Below are positions 11,418 to 23,323 of a stretch of 64,000 bases of DNA, in pieces. The position numbers and the translations under genes were made by a program. The stretch comes from Styela clava. Its lineage: Eukaryota; Chordata; Ascidiacea; Stolidobranchia; Styelidae. Below the pieces are notes generated by a model. It ran no database searches. It worked only from the letters and a program-made list of their open reading frames with translations, and was not told the DNA's origin. Position 1 is the first letter of the stretch. Each line of letters begins with the position of its first letter. The DNA lies in NCBI RefSeq assembly GCF_964204865.1, contig NC_135252.1, positions 6,469,383 to 6,533,382 on the forward strand, written 5' to 3'.

Positions 11418-13740
11418 AAAACAAAGAGTAGCAATATGAGACAAACTTACGGATGCATCGTTCAGATAGTAATTATTCATGTCAAATCAACTAAAACTCA
11501 GATGATTTCATTGTCGGTTGGTGTAGTTACAGGATGCAGTGTTTCTTGTTGTGCTGCATGGTGTTCTATTGCATATATGTACTGCATTGCACTATTTTTT
11601 TAATGATAAATAAAGCATAAATAGTCTACGTAAATTATATCAAGAGCAGAGGTACGGATGCTACTCTTGCAGAGGTACGGGTGCTGCCGGTTTCGATTAA
11701 ACGTATACACTTTGTATAAATGTCACGCGCTACCGGAATTAAAATCGCTTGTTGAAAAAGCGCTACAACGAGATTGGTATATAGAAATTTCAGATACAGT
11801 GAGATTAGTTGAAACAACATTGCTTGTCCATTTTTTTTTTTTATAAATTCTTTGTGGATATGGTGAGGTGAACGCAAACCAAGCTTTTTGTCCAGGAAAA
11901 GAGCCATCGAAATATGCAAGAACCTTAAGAAAAAGCAGCATTATATTGCTCATAGCACCGACAAAAATCCATTCTCGACATCATTTGTCCAAGTTGAATT
12001 TGATTCCTAATGCCAGACTAAAACCTGATTTGCAACTTAGGGAGATAACTTATCATGATTATAATTCAGTAATGCCCTCGACTGCCCTTTGCTTCCTTGT
12101 AATAAACAGTAGAGTATTTCTTATAACAAATTCTTTGTTTTAGGGGTTATTTCGAAGTAACTAGATCGTGATTTCAATTCGACAGCACGAAGTAGAAACA
12201 AATAATTCAAATACGGCAATTATTCCCCCATGTGACCTATCGATTCCAAACATCGATTGATATTGTACCAATTGTGTTACCGATTTACTCGCTATCGAAT
12301 CGTAAGTGAATTATAATGACAGCGCACCAGTAACAATTAGTAATATTGTATTTCCAGTTTTCAATAATTAAAAGAATATTGCTGGATGAAATGAAAATCT
12401 TCGTTATTATTTTAGTCGTCTGCGTGACATCATCTCAGGCCTTCACGTTATATTTCCTCAGAACGCGTCTCTCATCTATGGTGAACTCATCAAAAAAATG
12501 TTACGTCGGAAAAAATGACAAATATATGAGTGATTCATGCGAAATTGACGGAGTGAGTATATTGTTATTTGAAATTGCTTTGATACAATTTTTATTTTTT
12601 ATCTAACACATCACATATATCACATTAACATCACATCTAACACACACAGCGTTTTGCCAAATTCTTGTCGTTATTTGTTAAAAAAATGCTAATAGACTGT
12701 TCGATTTCAAACCTTTAATATTTAAACATGGATTGGGTCCCTTGAACGCAAATAGTTTTCTTTTTTTATGGTACACGACATTTTATCCAAACTTTACTTT
12801 ATTTTTAAATTGAAGAGGCATACTTTTCAATCCGTATTGCTCGGTAGTCTAAGTTCTTACCGTACCGGCACGTATGGACAAACGTCGTGTCCGTGTAATT
12901 CAAGTATTGCTCGCATGTCCAATTATATGTTTATAACCGCTGGCAATAATAGGCTGGGTGAACTATTCAAAAAAAAACTAATTTTGCCATCTATGAGAAT
13001 AAAACTACGAAAGATAGAAACTCGAATGGAATGTACCTATTTTTAATAATGGCTATGAAATTTATTAGTTAAAAATGAACCAAACTTTTTTGCAGTTAGC
13101 TGCATGCGTAACGAAGCTACTTTTGCCCGTTGATCAAGACCAATCAGCAATAGTCACAAAATCGTGTATGGAGAAAAACGAGTGCATGGAACTCTCGAAT
13201 AAAAACAATGAATTGTGTCTTAATGATGAATCCGCAGAAGGAGTGAGTTTATAATAAATAAAACGCAAAATTTAAGGGTGTTAAGCAATGAGTGGTTGAC
13301 AGTTGTTAGTGGGATAGCCCAATGCGGGCTGAACATGGCGAGGCCTGAATCCAACTCTGATTATTGATTCTGAGGCAAAATACAGCACGAATTGATGATT
13401 GTCAACTTTTTATTATCTGCCATAGTCTTCATTCTGAGTTTGGTTAATAATAATAAAACATAGTACGGGAAAATAGGCTCAAGTGTAAGCGTGTGGTCTA
13501 TTTACTACTGTATCATAGAATGTTATTCATCAGTGATATCACAAATTTCGAAAAGTTTAGTTTTCTAATGTCTTTTTTTTTCGAGTGTTATAATTCTATC
13601 ATAAACTATGTATCATACTTTTTACAGGAAAGTGTGTGTTACTACTGCTGTTATACCGATGATTGTAATCAAGAGATACAAATCAATATTATTCCCAAAA
13701 GTACTAGCGATTGAAGATTCAAAATATATTTTTGTATATT
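11418..13740 (+). repeat. Segmental tandem duplication, copy 2 (carries LU gene B)
   Basis: Counterpart of 8397-10160. The upstream part (GAGACAAACTTACGGATG, then GTTACAGGATGCAGT), the 33-nt leader before the ATG, intron segments and all three exons are recognisably the same. Positions of corresponding exons drift by 3357, 3457 and 3560 bp. Confidence 0.75.
12391..13714 (+). CDS. Secreted LU-domain (Ly6/uPAR-like) protein B, complete, 3 exons
   Basis: Exons are 12391-12552, 13096-13242 and 13628-13714, all phase 0, giving 131 aa. The signal peptide is MKIFVIILVVCVTSSQA. The ten-cysteine framework matches gene A, and the C-terminal motif is CYYCCYTDDCN. It has lost one residue in the signal peptide and gained a few at the C terminus (ending PKSTSD) relative to gene A. 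The leader also begins 33 nt before the ATG, after a TATTTCCAG acceptor. Both copies have open reading frames and conserved splice sites, so both look functional. Soluble secretion is inferred from the signal peptide and the absence of a hydrophobic C-terminal tail. The specific function is unknown. Confidence 0.9.
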
Positions 13741-14663
13741 TCATGCTAACACAATTTGTTTAAATGAAAATTTCATACCCCATGACATATCATCTTGCAT
13801 TATCGTATATTCCCACGTTTTCAACAATGCTTAGTCATTTATTCGTTACTGCATTTTCCAGTTTTTATTTTTATTTAGTTACGAATTCATCTACTTTTGT
13901 TGTTCGCTTGTTGGAAACATTATTGTAACAAATGAAAATTGTGTCTCGTTTCACTTTATAATACTGTTGCTAAATGGGAGGAATCATTTTTATTTGTACT
14001 ACGAAAATCAAAAAATCTTTCCTATGTTTTATATGTCTATTGCGTACTTTAATCAACCAATGATAAATAGTAAGAAGCAATTATACTATTAAATGTAATG
14101 CTTTTGCTAGCATATGTCTAGCATAACGTACTAATAGATAGGGATTACAGTATTTTGTGGAGTTACAGTCTGGACAGTACAGTTGAGAAGCAACATACCG
14201 TACAATTAACAATACAATACTGTTTACGAAACAACGGCAAATATTTTTCTAAGCAAAATTCATCCTAGCAATTATCCTTGTGTTTTTTCATCATCTGAAA
14301 GTCACAATACAACTAACGATATATATACTTGATAAAATCTGATCAATCGCTATGCAAGATATAAAAATTGGTTTCATGTTGCATTAACATTGAACAACGT
14401 TGATGTCAAATCTTAAAGCTCAATTGAGCGTCTGAATTCAATCTGCCAGACTTTAAACACTGAACGAGTGAGAACCTTTAGATTTTAGATCGAAAATATA
14501 TTTCTCTGTCAACTTCCTATTTGCGGTTTAAAATAATGGAATCAACAAGCAATTTTATTTTATTTTGATGTTTTATTACACTCCAACATACAATGCTCGC
14601 TTTTTTATTTGATTTTTTTCTGCTGGAAAAAAATCTGAAGTGAAGTATCTTGCGAGTTGCAAC

Positions 14664-14878
14664 CTAGGCTAACCCTCTCTCTATTCTCTCAATGACATAG
14701 TTGTCGTTGTTGCAACCATCTGTGAAACAGCAATAGTTGCAGACTGTTCCCTAAAAAATAATATATTTATAATTTCATAAGAATGCACACGCTTCATTAT
14801 ATTAATGTTACATTAGACACAAAACTGCTTTCGAACTGTTGGTAAGCAAAACGCCGTTACAGCAAAGTTTAAAATTAC

Positions 14879-14910
<32 letters not shown>

Positions 14911-15854
14911 GCTTATCAGCAGGCATAGCATATATGACGCTGACACATTCTAAAAATGGTAGATTAAAAAGAAGCAAAAGTTTATATTCATTTTGTTGCA
15001 TTTTTGTTTTATTTTTTTCAACATTGCACTAATTTCCTAATAATTTTTGTTTGGCATCAGTGCTGACATAACGAAATGATCATATAATGTGATTTGCTCA
15101 ACAATTACACCCGGGTTTGAATAAATATTATCTGAAATTCTGCTGTTACACCCAAATCTTACATCGATTGCAGTTTCTCCTGCAGTTTTGCACGCTTCCA
15201 CATTTTGGCTGCCCAATTCTAGGCATTCTGATACCGGCATGCACTGACTTTCAACCTCAGCATTTTCGTGTAGGCCCGTATATCCGTTCGTAAATGTAAT
15301 CTTGGTGTGGCACGCCATCTAAAAATATATGACAAATATTCGGTATTTTTATATGTTTAGACTAGAACATCAACGTCAGCTACAATTTATACAAACTGAT
15401 CAAAATTTTCAATGAATGTTGTTATTTCTGATTTTCCAAATAATTAATCATTTTTAATGATAATAAGTCGAAATTTAAAATTGGATTTAGAAAAAAAAAT
15501 TTGTTAAAATATTTTTGAAAAATCTGATGCCTATCTAATTTCAAATATGAACATGGACATAATAATGAACAATATAACTGCCATAAATTATGACCTAATT
15601 CCAATTTACTAAAAATCAGAAAAGTTAATAAAATAAGATTTATTAGAACGAGCATGTATGGGCAAGACACATACAATAATTCTGTGACCTTGAAATGAAG
15701 GAAGTTAACTCACAATCTGACGCGTGGAACATTGAAATCGAAATGATTTCTCAGAGAAGCGCAAGTAACATTTAGGTGATGTCGTTATTGCCGGCCATTC
15801 AGCAGCCAACGTCAATGATACGAAGGTGTATAGAAAAATCGCTGCAATTTTCAT
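14664..15854 (-). CDS. Secreted LU-domain (Ly6/uPAR-like) protein C, complete, 3 exons
   Basis: Exons in mRNA order are 15714-15854, 15163-15318 and 14664-14750, phase 0 throughout, giving 127 aa. The signal peptide is MKIAAIFLYTFVSLTLA. Ten cysteines fall at residues 29, 42, 50, 73, 79, 90, 103, 106, 107 and 112, closing with CNYCCFTDGCN. It has the same three-exon layout as A and B but very different residues between cysteines, so it is an old paralogue. It is convergent with gene B, about 950 bp from it. There is no C-terminal hydrophobic segment, so it is predicted soluble. The middle exon alone could be mistaken for a single-exon gene because it opens with ATG directly after the acceptor; the flanking exons supply the signal peptide and the CC signature. 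Confidence 0.88.
14883..14908. repeat. (TA)n microsatellite
   Basis: A pure TA dinucleotide tract in intron 2 of LU gene C. Confidence 0.9.
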
Positions 15855-17610
15855 ATTTATGCCTTGTAACTTCAAATAAATCGACTATGCTAATGATATC
15901 ACCTTTAATAAAATATAAATAATATATAAATTGGTAATGTCATCGTATATATGCAAGAAATATGTCATAAACTTCAAGATAATATAATCGAATCTCGAAC
16001 TTGAAAACATCGGTCCCAAACAATGATAAAATACCTGGCGAACAAATCAGCATCCACAATACGAGTCAAACATTAAGAAAATGCTCCATTTTTTTTATAG
16101 AATTCTGTCATAGTTTTGTTTCACGACTTTTTGTTTGCGGTACCTTATATTATACTACAATTGCTTGAACTAACTGCCGTTGACGTATACACATTATTAT
16201 ACCATTAAGAAAGCAGAAAAACCAAGTGAGTTTGATTATGTTAAATTTTTGAAGTAATTCAGCAATAATGGGCGCCAAATTCAAGACCGTTTTTTCAAAT
16301 AGGAAAGTTATGTTTCTAGGAAAATCTACTCGCTTATACCAGCCTAGAGTCCAAGAAAGTACGCTGGAAGAACAATTTCCGCACATGAGTTTTATTCATT
16401 TTTTCTGACGGAAAGGTAAACCAAACCGATATTATTACTCGTTATTTTAGTCCGATAAGGTTTTAAAATGCCAATGCTTTTCACTAACTCTTAGCTTCGC
16501 ACCATATCAACAGGTCCCACTACAAATTCAATAATCTTTATGAAAAGGGTCAACTATCATATTTCGTACTTGACGTCTCCCTTGGGTGTAGTGGAACTAA
16601 TGAAATCTTGTGTACAGAACGTGCAAATTTATTGAATCCAGTATTGAAATGTTTCCGCTGCAGACAGCGTCATGCATTACTTAAATGCATAAATATAAAT
16701 CATCCTGACTGCATCCCACAGGAAACTACATTTTTTGATCGAAGTAAGCACCGTCGAAATCAGTAGGCTATATCATATTTCGGAGTTTTTATTATAAATC
16801 ATGAAAACCAATTTTGAAATTTGTTATTAGCAATTTGTTATATTGTCTTGCGTGGGTTTATTTTAAATAGCAATGTAACGTAAAGCTCAATATATAAATC
16901 AAACTACGCGACCAAACTAAATTCAACTACGAGAATGACACCTCGATAGCGTGTCAACGTACAGATTCAAATTAATTTATTTCCTGTTGCTCTGGCTTTT
17001 AAAGCCTTTTTAGCTCAAGCGGAAATCGTATAAACAAGCTATTGAATTTATTTCATTGAATTCGGCTTTTTGATATTTCCGTCCCAGTCTGAATCTCTAA
17101 GGCAAAGTTGTATCCATTTGAATCCTTCTCAAGTTTCCCCCGTATAGGAAATGACTAAATATTTCTGCGAACAACTCTCCGGGAATTTAGCAGCAATTGA
17201 GTTCACAGCAAGTACGACTTTGTATAGAGTGCATCACTTTTACCTTAGAAGCAGGTTTAAATTATTAAAATTAAAATATAAAAGATGTGCTATTCATGAT
17301 ATTTTTGGGCTTGCTTTTACACACTATTTAAAACATATTTTAAGGGGAAGCAAGTTAGGACTAACTAGAAAAACCAGGAATCCAAATTAATTCGTCCATT
17401 GATTTATTTTGTATGCGCTATTTTCTTAAATTTTCAAATTTAAACTGCGCTGTAGTCACTTTTCCGCCTGCTTACTGAAACCTTGTATGACTAAAATAAA
17501 TTTCATCACCATATCTAATGTATTTCAAAGATAGTTTGTCACAAGATACAGAATTAGTCTAACACACATTCATAGAGAACTCGTCCCAATCGTGCCTTTT
17601 ATTCCCAAGA
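15855..17610. other. Spacer between LU genes C and E, nothing recognised
   Basis: It should include the upstream region of gene C and the 3' flank of gene E. No further LU exon or transposon terminus was found. Short open frames near 16150-16386 (-) and 17151-17390 (+) match nothing I know. Confidence 0.4.
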
Positions 17611-20600
17611 TTATTTTTCTTTCTTTCCCAACTTTTCTTGCAATATTTTCTCGAGGGCAACATTGTCGTTGCAATTGCTTGTGTTGCAGCAATAATGGCA
17701 TATTTGCACCTGTAATAATAATTTGGATCGATATTTCGATGCTGTATATATTAGGTTTTAACCACTCAGATCACTGGGCGATTGGTACAAACGCCTAAGC
17801 AAGGACACACTGAATCTACGACGCTATGGAGTTAAGAGTCGGGTATAGTTTTCGTGTTTTGGCTTAAGATTGAAATCTAAATTCAAATATTTAAAATTTG
17901 TTCCTAACTTTATCAATCCATGCTAATTCATCAATTTTATTAGGAATGTCATATACGTTTCCCAATATTAAAAGTTTTAGAAATTCAAATAAAAAAAATG
18001 TAGGCCCAATTTACGCCGGGGCATGATACAGAAAAAATAATAGGCTACAACTCAAACCAGAAAATGTTCGATTTGCTTGGGACTCCATATCAGATGCTAT
18101 TCTTGGATTATACAATCTCTTATTTATTGAGCAAATATTGCTGTACTGAGGAAAAATCAGAAAAAGAGCACACTGATTTTCAATGGTATCGATGCGTTGA
18201 AATATGCCACTTACTTGATCTGTGTTCAAGTGAATGCATTTTAACATGCATTTATAGTTTCAAGAAAAATTGTCTGGTGAATTTGATATAGTTGCATAGA
18301 GTTGAACTTTCTTGTATTTCTCAGAAAATATAGACTGACTGATTGGAATGAGAACGACTTTATGGAATCAAATTCGTAACCTGTTCTTAGTGTTTGAGTT
18401 GGGAAATTCGAACGTTTTATTTCAAGAAACGGGAGCAACAGTTGAGTATTGTGACCCTATTCATTAACTTCCGCTTCATTGTAATTAATACAATTATATT
18501 AGCAGTGGTACTTCGAAGTTAGTAGAATTTTCTATATATAGAAACAATAAAACACTCGGGCAGACGGTATAAATTACAAGAAGTAGAAAAGAACACTCCA
18601 ACCCAATTTGTTTATTTTTATTCGAGAAATATTGTATTGTGACTAAATGTTTAATGCTTACTACGGCTATATTTACTCAGAAATTGCAAGATCAAGCAGT
18701 GCTTGAAGCTGTGAACTGTGATACAGCACTATATTTTACTACGCTATAAGGGGTGCTCCTGAAGTATGCGAACCAGGTTGCAGGTACCAGGTTAGGGTTA
18801 TGCCATAATGTTATTTTCATTTCCCGTAGTTTAGTTCTATTGCAAGTTCTGGGACTAGCCAAGTGGCTCCCGTAGTATTTGTACCTGATATTAGGGCCTA
18901 ACCCTAACCTTGTACACATACTACGTTTGGTGTCCGCCATCTTGGTACGCATACTTCAGGAGTATCCTATATGGACATACTGTGGGTTATATTGTCCTCT
19001 GAAGGCGTTGGATATTTCAGTCCTGAGGGAATTTAGTACCAGCCCACGTTTGTCTGTGCTAGTAAAAAGATAAAGATCACCGTTTCTGTAATGATAACAA
19101 TACTGCCTAACCGAGTTTTATCACCTGATTTCTTTTTGCTTGAGGTCCCCTACATTGTATTCTATTTTGACTTTGTAGATTCTTGCATGGTTCTTCTTCC
19201 TTGCATTCTCTCATCACATGAACCAAATCATGATTGTAAACAATCTTCGTCAAGCAATTTCCCTAATAAAATATGCAAATAATAAACCTTTGATTTTGTT
19301 CTAATTCGTATTGTTCTAATCTAATTTTTTAGTTCATTCGACCGAGATTCACTCTCAATTTTTTTTTTTTTCATTTCTACTAGAAGGCTTGCAAAATTGC
19401 TTTAATTTGAATGATCGTTTTTGTACTAAATAAGCTTGGACATAAAAATCTTGTTTCTCTGTTGGATGAAACATGGCGGACTGGTGTGGCTGGTTTTATG
19501 GGATGGGATCTTATAGTAACACCTAGGCCCAGGTCATGTGACCCCGTGACGCGCTTGCCACGTTTCGGCTTTTGTGTTTTACAAAATTAGGACACTCGGC
19601 TGAGGGATAGCGCGCGACACGCACCCCGACTGCGACTACAAGCTTTTGTCTCAACTTTGAGTTAAGTTATTTTACCGTTTTATTGCATCTTCATATCGAA
19701 TTTATTGTTATCATTTTAACTGAAGAATATAATACACAACCAAGATTTTACACGTTTTTAACTACTAGAGACTTGAAAGCGGACAGCTGAAAGGAAGCGC
19801 AGTCTCGACACGGAGAGTCTATGGGACCATAGCAACATACCCTACACATGATTCTGTGCATTTTTGTTGGATTTGTTTGCATGGACTGGCTTTAGCACCG
19901 ATGATATAATCCCTACAGGCTACACTATATGAGACATCATTGGTCCATATATTGGCAAAATAATCTCATACTAATCAAATGCCTATGATTGTGCTACCTG
20001 AATTTAGGCCTCAGACTGAGTTTCTGAGTTTAATCACGACCGAAGACACAGCGCCAAGATGCCATGACAAAATTCTGAGTGACATTTTTCTTTATAAATA
20101 TTGCCTCTAGCAGAACCAAAAATTGTTTCCGTGCAATATATTATGAATATTTAAATCAAAATACAAAAAATAAATGTTATTAAAACAGAAGCAAGATTTT
20201 TAACTTGAAGAAACCCTATTTTTGGCGAGTTGTAATCAGAAGACGTCAGTTTTTTTTCCCTCGAGTGTCATATCCATATTTTATAAATAATTGAAATCAA
20301 CTTTATACCTTTTGTGATGGACACCGAACTTCTTTAAAATTATCGTTTTCTCCAGTAAGACAAGTTTTGCTTCCAGAAATCGATTGCTGTAATCTTCCAG
20401 AAGCGAGAATAGCATTCACCAGACCGGCAAAAGCTGTTAAAAATGATTTGAACTAAATATTGCATATAGAGTCAAATTTGAATTTTATAGCATCTATTTA
20501 AAATATCGAAAAACGTCCAGTTGACGTTCAGTTTAAATTTTGATGGATTGAGTACAACGTTTTAAATCCTATACGATATAAAAATAACACAGTAGGAAAG

Positions 20601-20835
20601 AATTACAAGAGCTCACTATTGTTCTTAAAATGCCAAGTTGACGGTTGATAGTTCATATTTTAATTTAATAAATATGGTTCAAATTATTCCATCAATTGCT
20701 TTAATTATTCAACACATTATTTTTCGTTATGAACTTACAGGGTGCCGATGCTGCAGTAGCGTTGCCAGAAGTCTGTGCGCTGGTATGCCGCAAGAGAAAG
20801 AGAAAAGCTAAGGATAACCAAATATAGTTTGCCAT
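17611..20835 (-). CDS. Secreted LU-domain (Ly6/uPAR-like) protein E, complete, 4 exons
   Basis: Exons in mRNA order are 20739-20835, 20309-20433, 19125-19262 and 17611-17709 (phases 1, 0, 0), giving 152 aa. The signal peptide is about 1-20 (MANYIWLSLAFLFLLRHTSA). Ten cysteines fall at 57, 70, 77, 94, 100, 111, 124, 127, 128 and 133, ending with CHYCCNTSNCN and a lysine-rich tail (KLGKKEK). It is longer than its paralogues because of about 30 residues between the signal peptide and the first cysteine. The signal peptide sits on its own exon, joined by a phase-1 intron, as in gene D and unlike A, B and C. An acceptor (TTTTTTCAG) lies 22 nt before the ATG. Introns 2 and 3 carry mobile sequence. 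Function unknown. Confidence 0.88.
18750..18968. mobile_element. Palindromic MITE, 'accaagatggcg' family, copy 1
   Basis: The ends are inverted (GGTGCTCCTGAAGTATGCG at the left; CGCATACTTCAGGAGTATCC at the right). CCAGGTTAGGGTTATG-type segments occur inside. It lies in intron 3 of LU gene E. Related copies are at 23543-23795, 30903-31010 and 42455-42558. Confidence 0.8.
19480..20080. other. Locally GC-richer block in intron 2 of LU gene E
   Basis: From about 19490 to 19840 the composition is clearly less AT-rich than the surroundings (for example GTGACGCGCTTGCCACG and GATAGCGCGCGACACGCACC). No open frame or inverted termini were found. Probably an old mobile-element insertion, but this is inference from composition only. 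Confidence 0.3.
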
Positions 20836-22769
20836 CACGATGATCAAAATTATTAAACTGAAAAAATAGTAAACTGTGACATTTTATTCTATAGATATAC
20901 AGTGCATTTGACTTTCGTTTGGCTACAATTTAATTCCGCTTCTGCCACACTCTTATTTCCTAGTAAATCGGTGTGAAAGATTAATTTGGTGAAAACTAGC
21001 AAGCATAACATAAACTACAACTCAACATAACTAATAGATGCTCATGCACTTAGCGAATGGCATTCAAGGCCATAGCCTCGGTCTGGATTACTGGTTAGTT
21101 CAGGATCTCTCGCTTAACCACATTTTCAATCATGTTAATATGATTGTATATGTTTAGCAGTAAATATTACTTTTTCCAATGCAGATAAACTATACAGTCT
21201 AACTGAATGTCTAATGAAAGTCTAGGGAATCATTACGTAAAACGTATGGCACTTCACAACAATTAAAAGTAAAAGTATAGTCATCTTTTGACAACTTGGA
21301 ATCCAGGTCTCAAATTTGCACAAGTCAGATCTACCATCATTTACTGCACAACGATTATATTAAATTAAACTTGAACCTTGTGGAACCATGTGAACCTTAT
21401 TGAAAGAGCTGACTTGTGAGATCTGGAAATTCTTGACCCTTTAAGTACCCTTCACGTAAAAGCAAAAATATGAACAATAAAGGTCTGCCATTCTTGAATA
21501 GATAATATTTACATTCTCTTCGTGAAATGAAAATAGCTTGACATTTTGAAATAATTAACTTTTGCGTTAGGGAAGAATTATCTACTGCAAAACGACCCTG
21601 ACAAAATTGGAAAATGACTCAATCTGTCAGAAATAATATACACGACTATTCAAAGGGTAATTTACTTTATAAAAATGTGATAATTTTACCTGCATTTTGT
21701 TATAGAAAACTCGTTTATTTTTTAAGTACACACAATACAATAAGCGTCCCTTTTAGTATAAAACATATTTCCTCAGGCTATATTTATAAACTTATATAAT
21801 CTTAAGGTTATCTTATCTTATAATATCGATGTCAATATTGAAATGCTGCTAAACTAACTTATCCTTTATTGCAGCCTTAACAACGACCTCATTTCCAATT
21901 TACTTCAAAGCCTCTCATTCTGACCGTTCTCGGCTGCATTGTTTGTAATAAAAATCTTATCTGATCTGATATCATTTTGCCGAAGGTGTTTAAATTATAG
22001 TTCAAATGATGGCACGTCACTTGTCGTTGACATTTGTTTAACCGGTTTTGAAACAAACGAAGCGCATGAGTCATTTTCGTTAGCATAATTTGTTACCAGT
22101 TTATTTCACCTTCTAGTAACTAGTTTAATACCTAATATTTTCTATATATTCTAGTTTAATACCTAATATTTTCTTATATATTCTATCTTCCTATATAATG
22201 TATATCATCTGCTAGTATTTCGGACTTGAGACTTACTTGTACTTGTAATAACCTCATCTGTTTGGGGGATATGTTTTTTAACTTCATTTTGTATTTACTT
22301 TGTCCCACATTGCTTTAAAAATAAAAGAAACAAATGTATATATGAATGTTTTCTCAAAGTCGGTCACAAAACTGACTGCGAGTTGAATAAATCAGCCCAT
22401 GAGAAACACCGACAACTACCAATGTCATGAAATCAACTGGGATGCTGAGAGATATTCAATCAACGTTTTCAGTTATTGCAAAATTCGAGTTTTATTCAGT
22501 GTGCAAAATTGCTAAAAAGTAAAGCAAAATTTCATAATAAAACATTACGACAAGTTTTGCTGATAAGAACTCGAATCGGCCTTGATTACTTGTTGATTAC
22601 TAAAGAATGATAAATGTATTTTTAACTTCATCTATGACACCGAGATAAAGAATGCTTATAATATCAACTGATTCTACTGAAGGTAATTTGATATTAGCTC
22701 CACATTAGATTACAAGGGAACTACTTCAATTGAAGCAACACATGTTGATAATCGTCCATCTGCTCCATC
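20836..22769. other. Spacer between LU genes E and D, nothing recognised
   Basis: It contains the upstream region of gene E. A short direct repeat (CTAGTTTAATACCTAATATT, twice) lies near 22118-22190. No additional exon found. Confidence 0.4.
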
Positions 22770-23069
22770 CTGTGTTTCTCAACCTGGGTTCGATCGACTA
22801 ATAAAATGCAACTCAAGTTTACGGACAAGTCGGAGATGAGAAGTGAGAGTGCTTATATGTTATATCCATATAAAATTTTACTAAGTGATAAATTTGTGAA
22901 AATAAAATATTTCATTGCAGAGTTTTGCTAAAATGATCAACATTCGTTCTGGACAATTCTCAACATGGCGCTGAGTCATATACGATTCTTCTACCTCTGT
23001 ATAGGGTTTGACGGGAGCGCGCAGAAGATCGAAGGGGTTCGGCAGGCTAGCAAAGGTTGAGAACCACTG
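22770..23069. mobile_element. 300-bp hAT (Charlie-like) MITE
   Basis: The left end CTGTGTTTCTCAACCTGG and the right end AAGGTTGAGAACCACTG are imperfect inverted repeats of the widespread CAGTGGTTCTCAACC terminus. The right half has the usual GGGTTCGGCAGGC stretch. The flanking 8-bp duplication is no longer visible, so the insertion is old. Confidence 0.75.
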
Positions 23070-23323
23070 TATTTTTGAAACCTTGAATTGAGCCCGAGCC
23101 AGCTGGCAAAATCAACAACGACGTGCTACAGAGCCACATCATGGAAATCTTCCACTTCAAAACATAACAAAATAGGTATGCAAACATATTTATTAAATAA
23201 ACAAATGTTATGCCAGTTTATATCAAAAATAGAATAAAAATCACTATTTATTCGACTAAATGAATGTTCAAAAAGTCCCTTATATCGGTAAGCAGATAAC
23301 TTGCAGCCATTATAATTTAAAAT

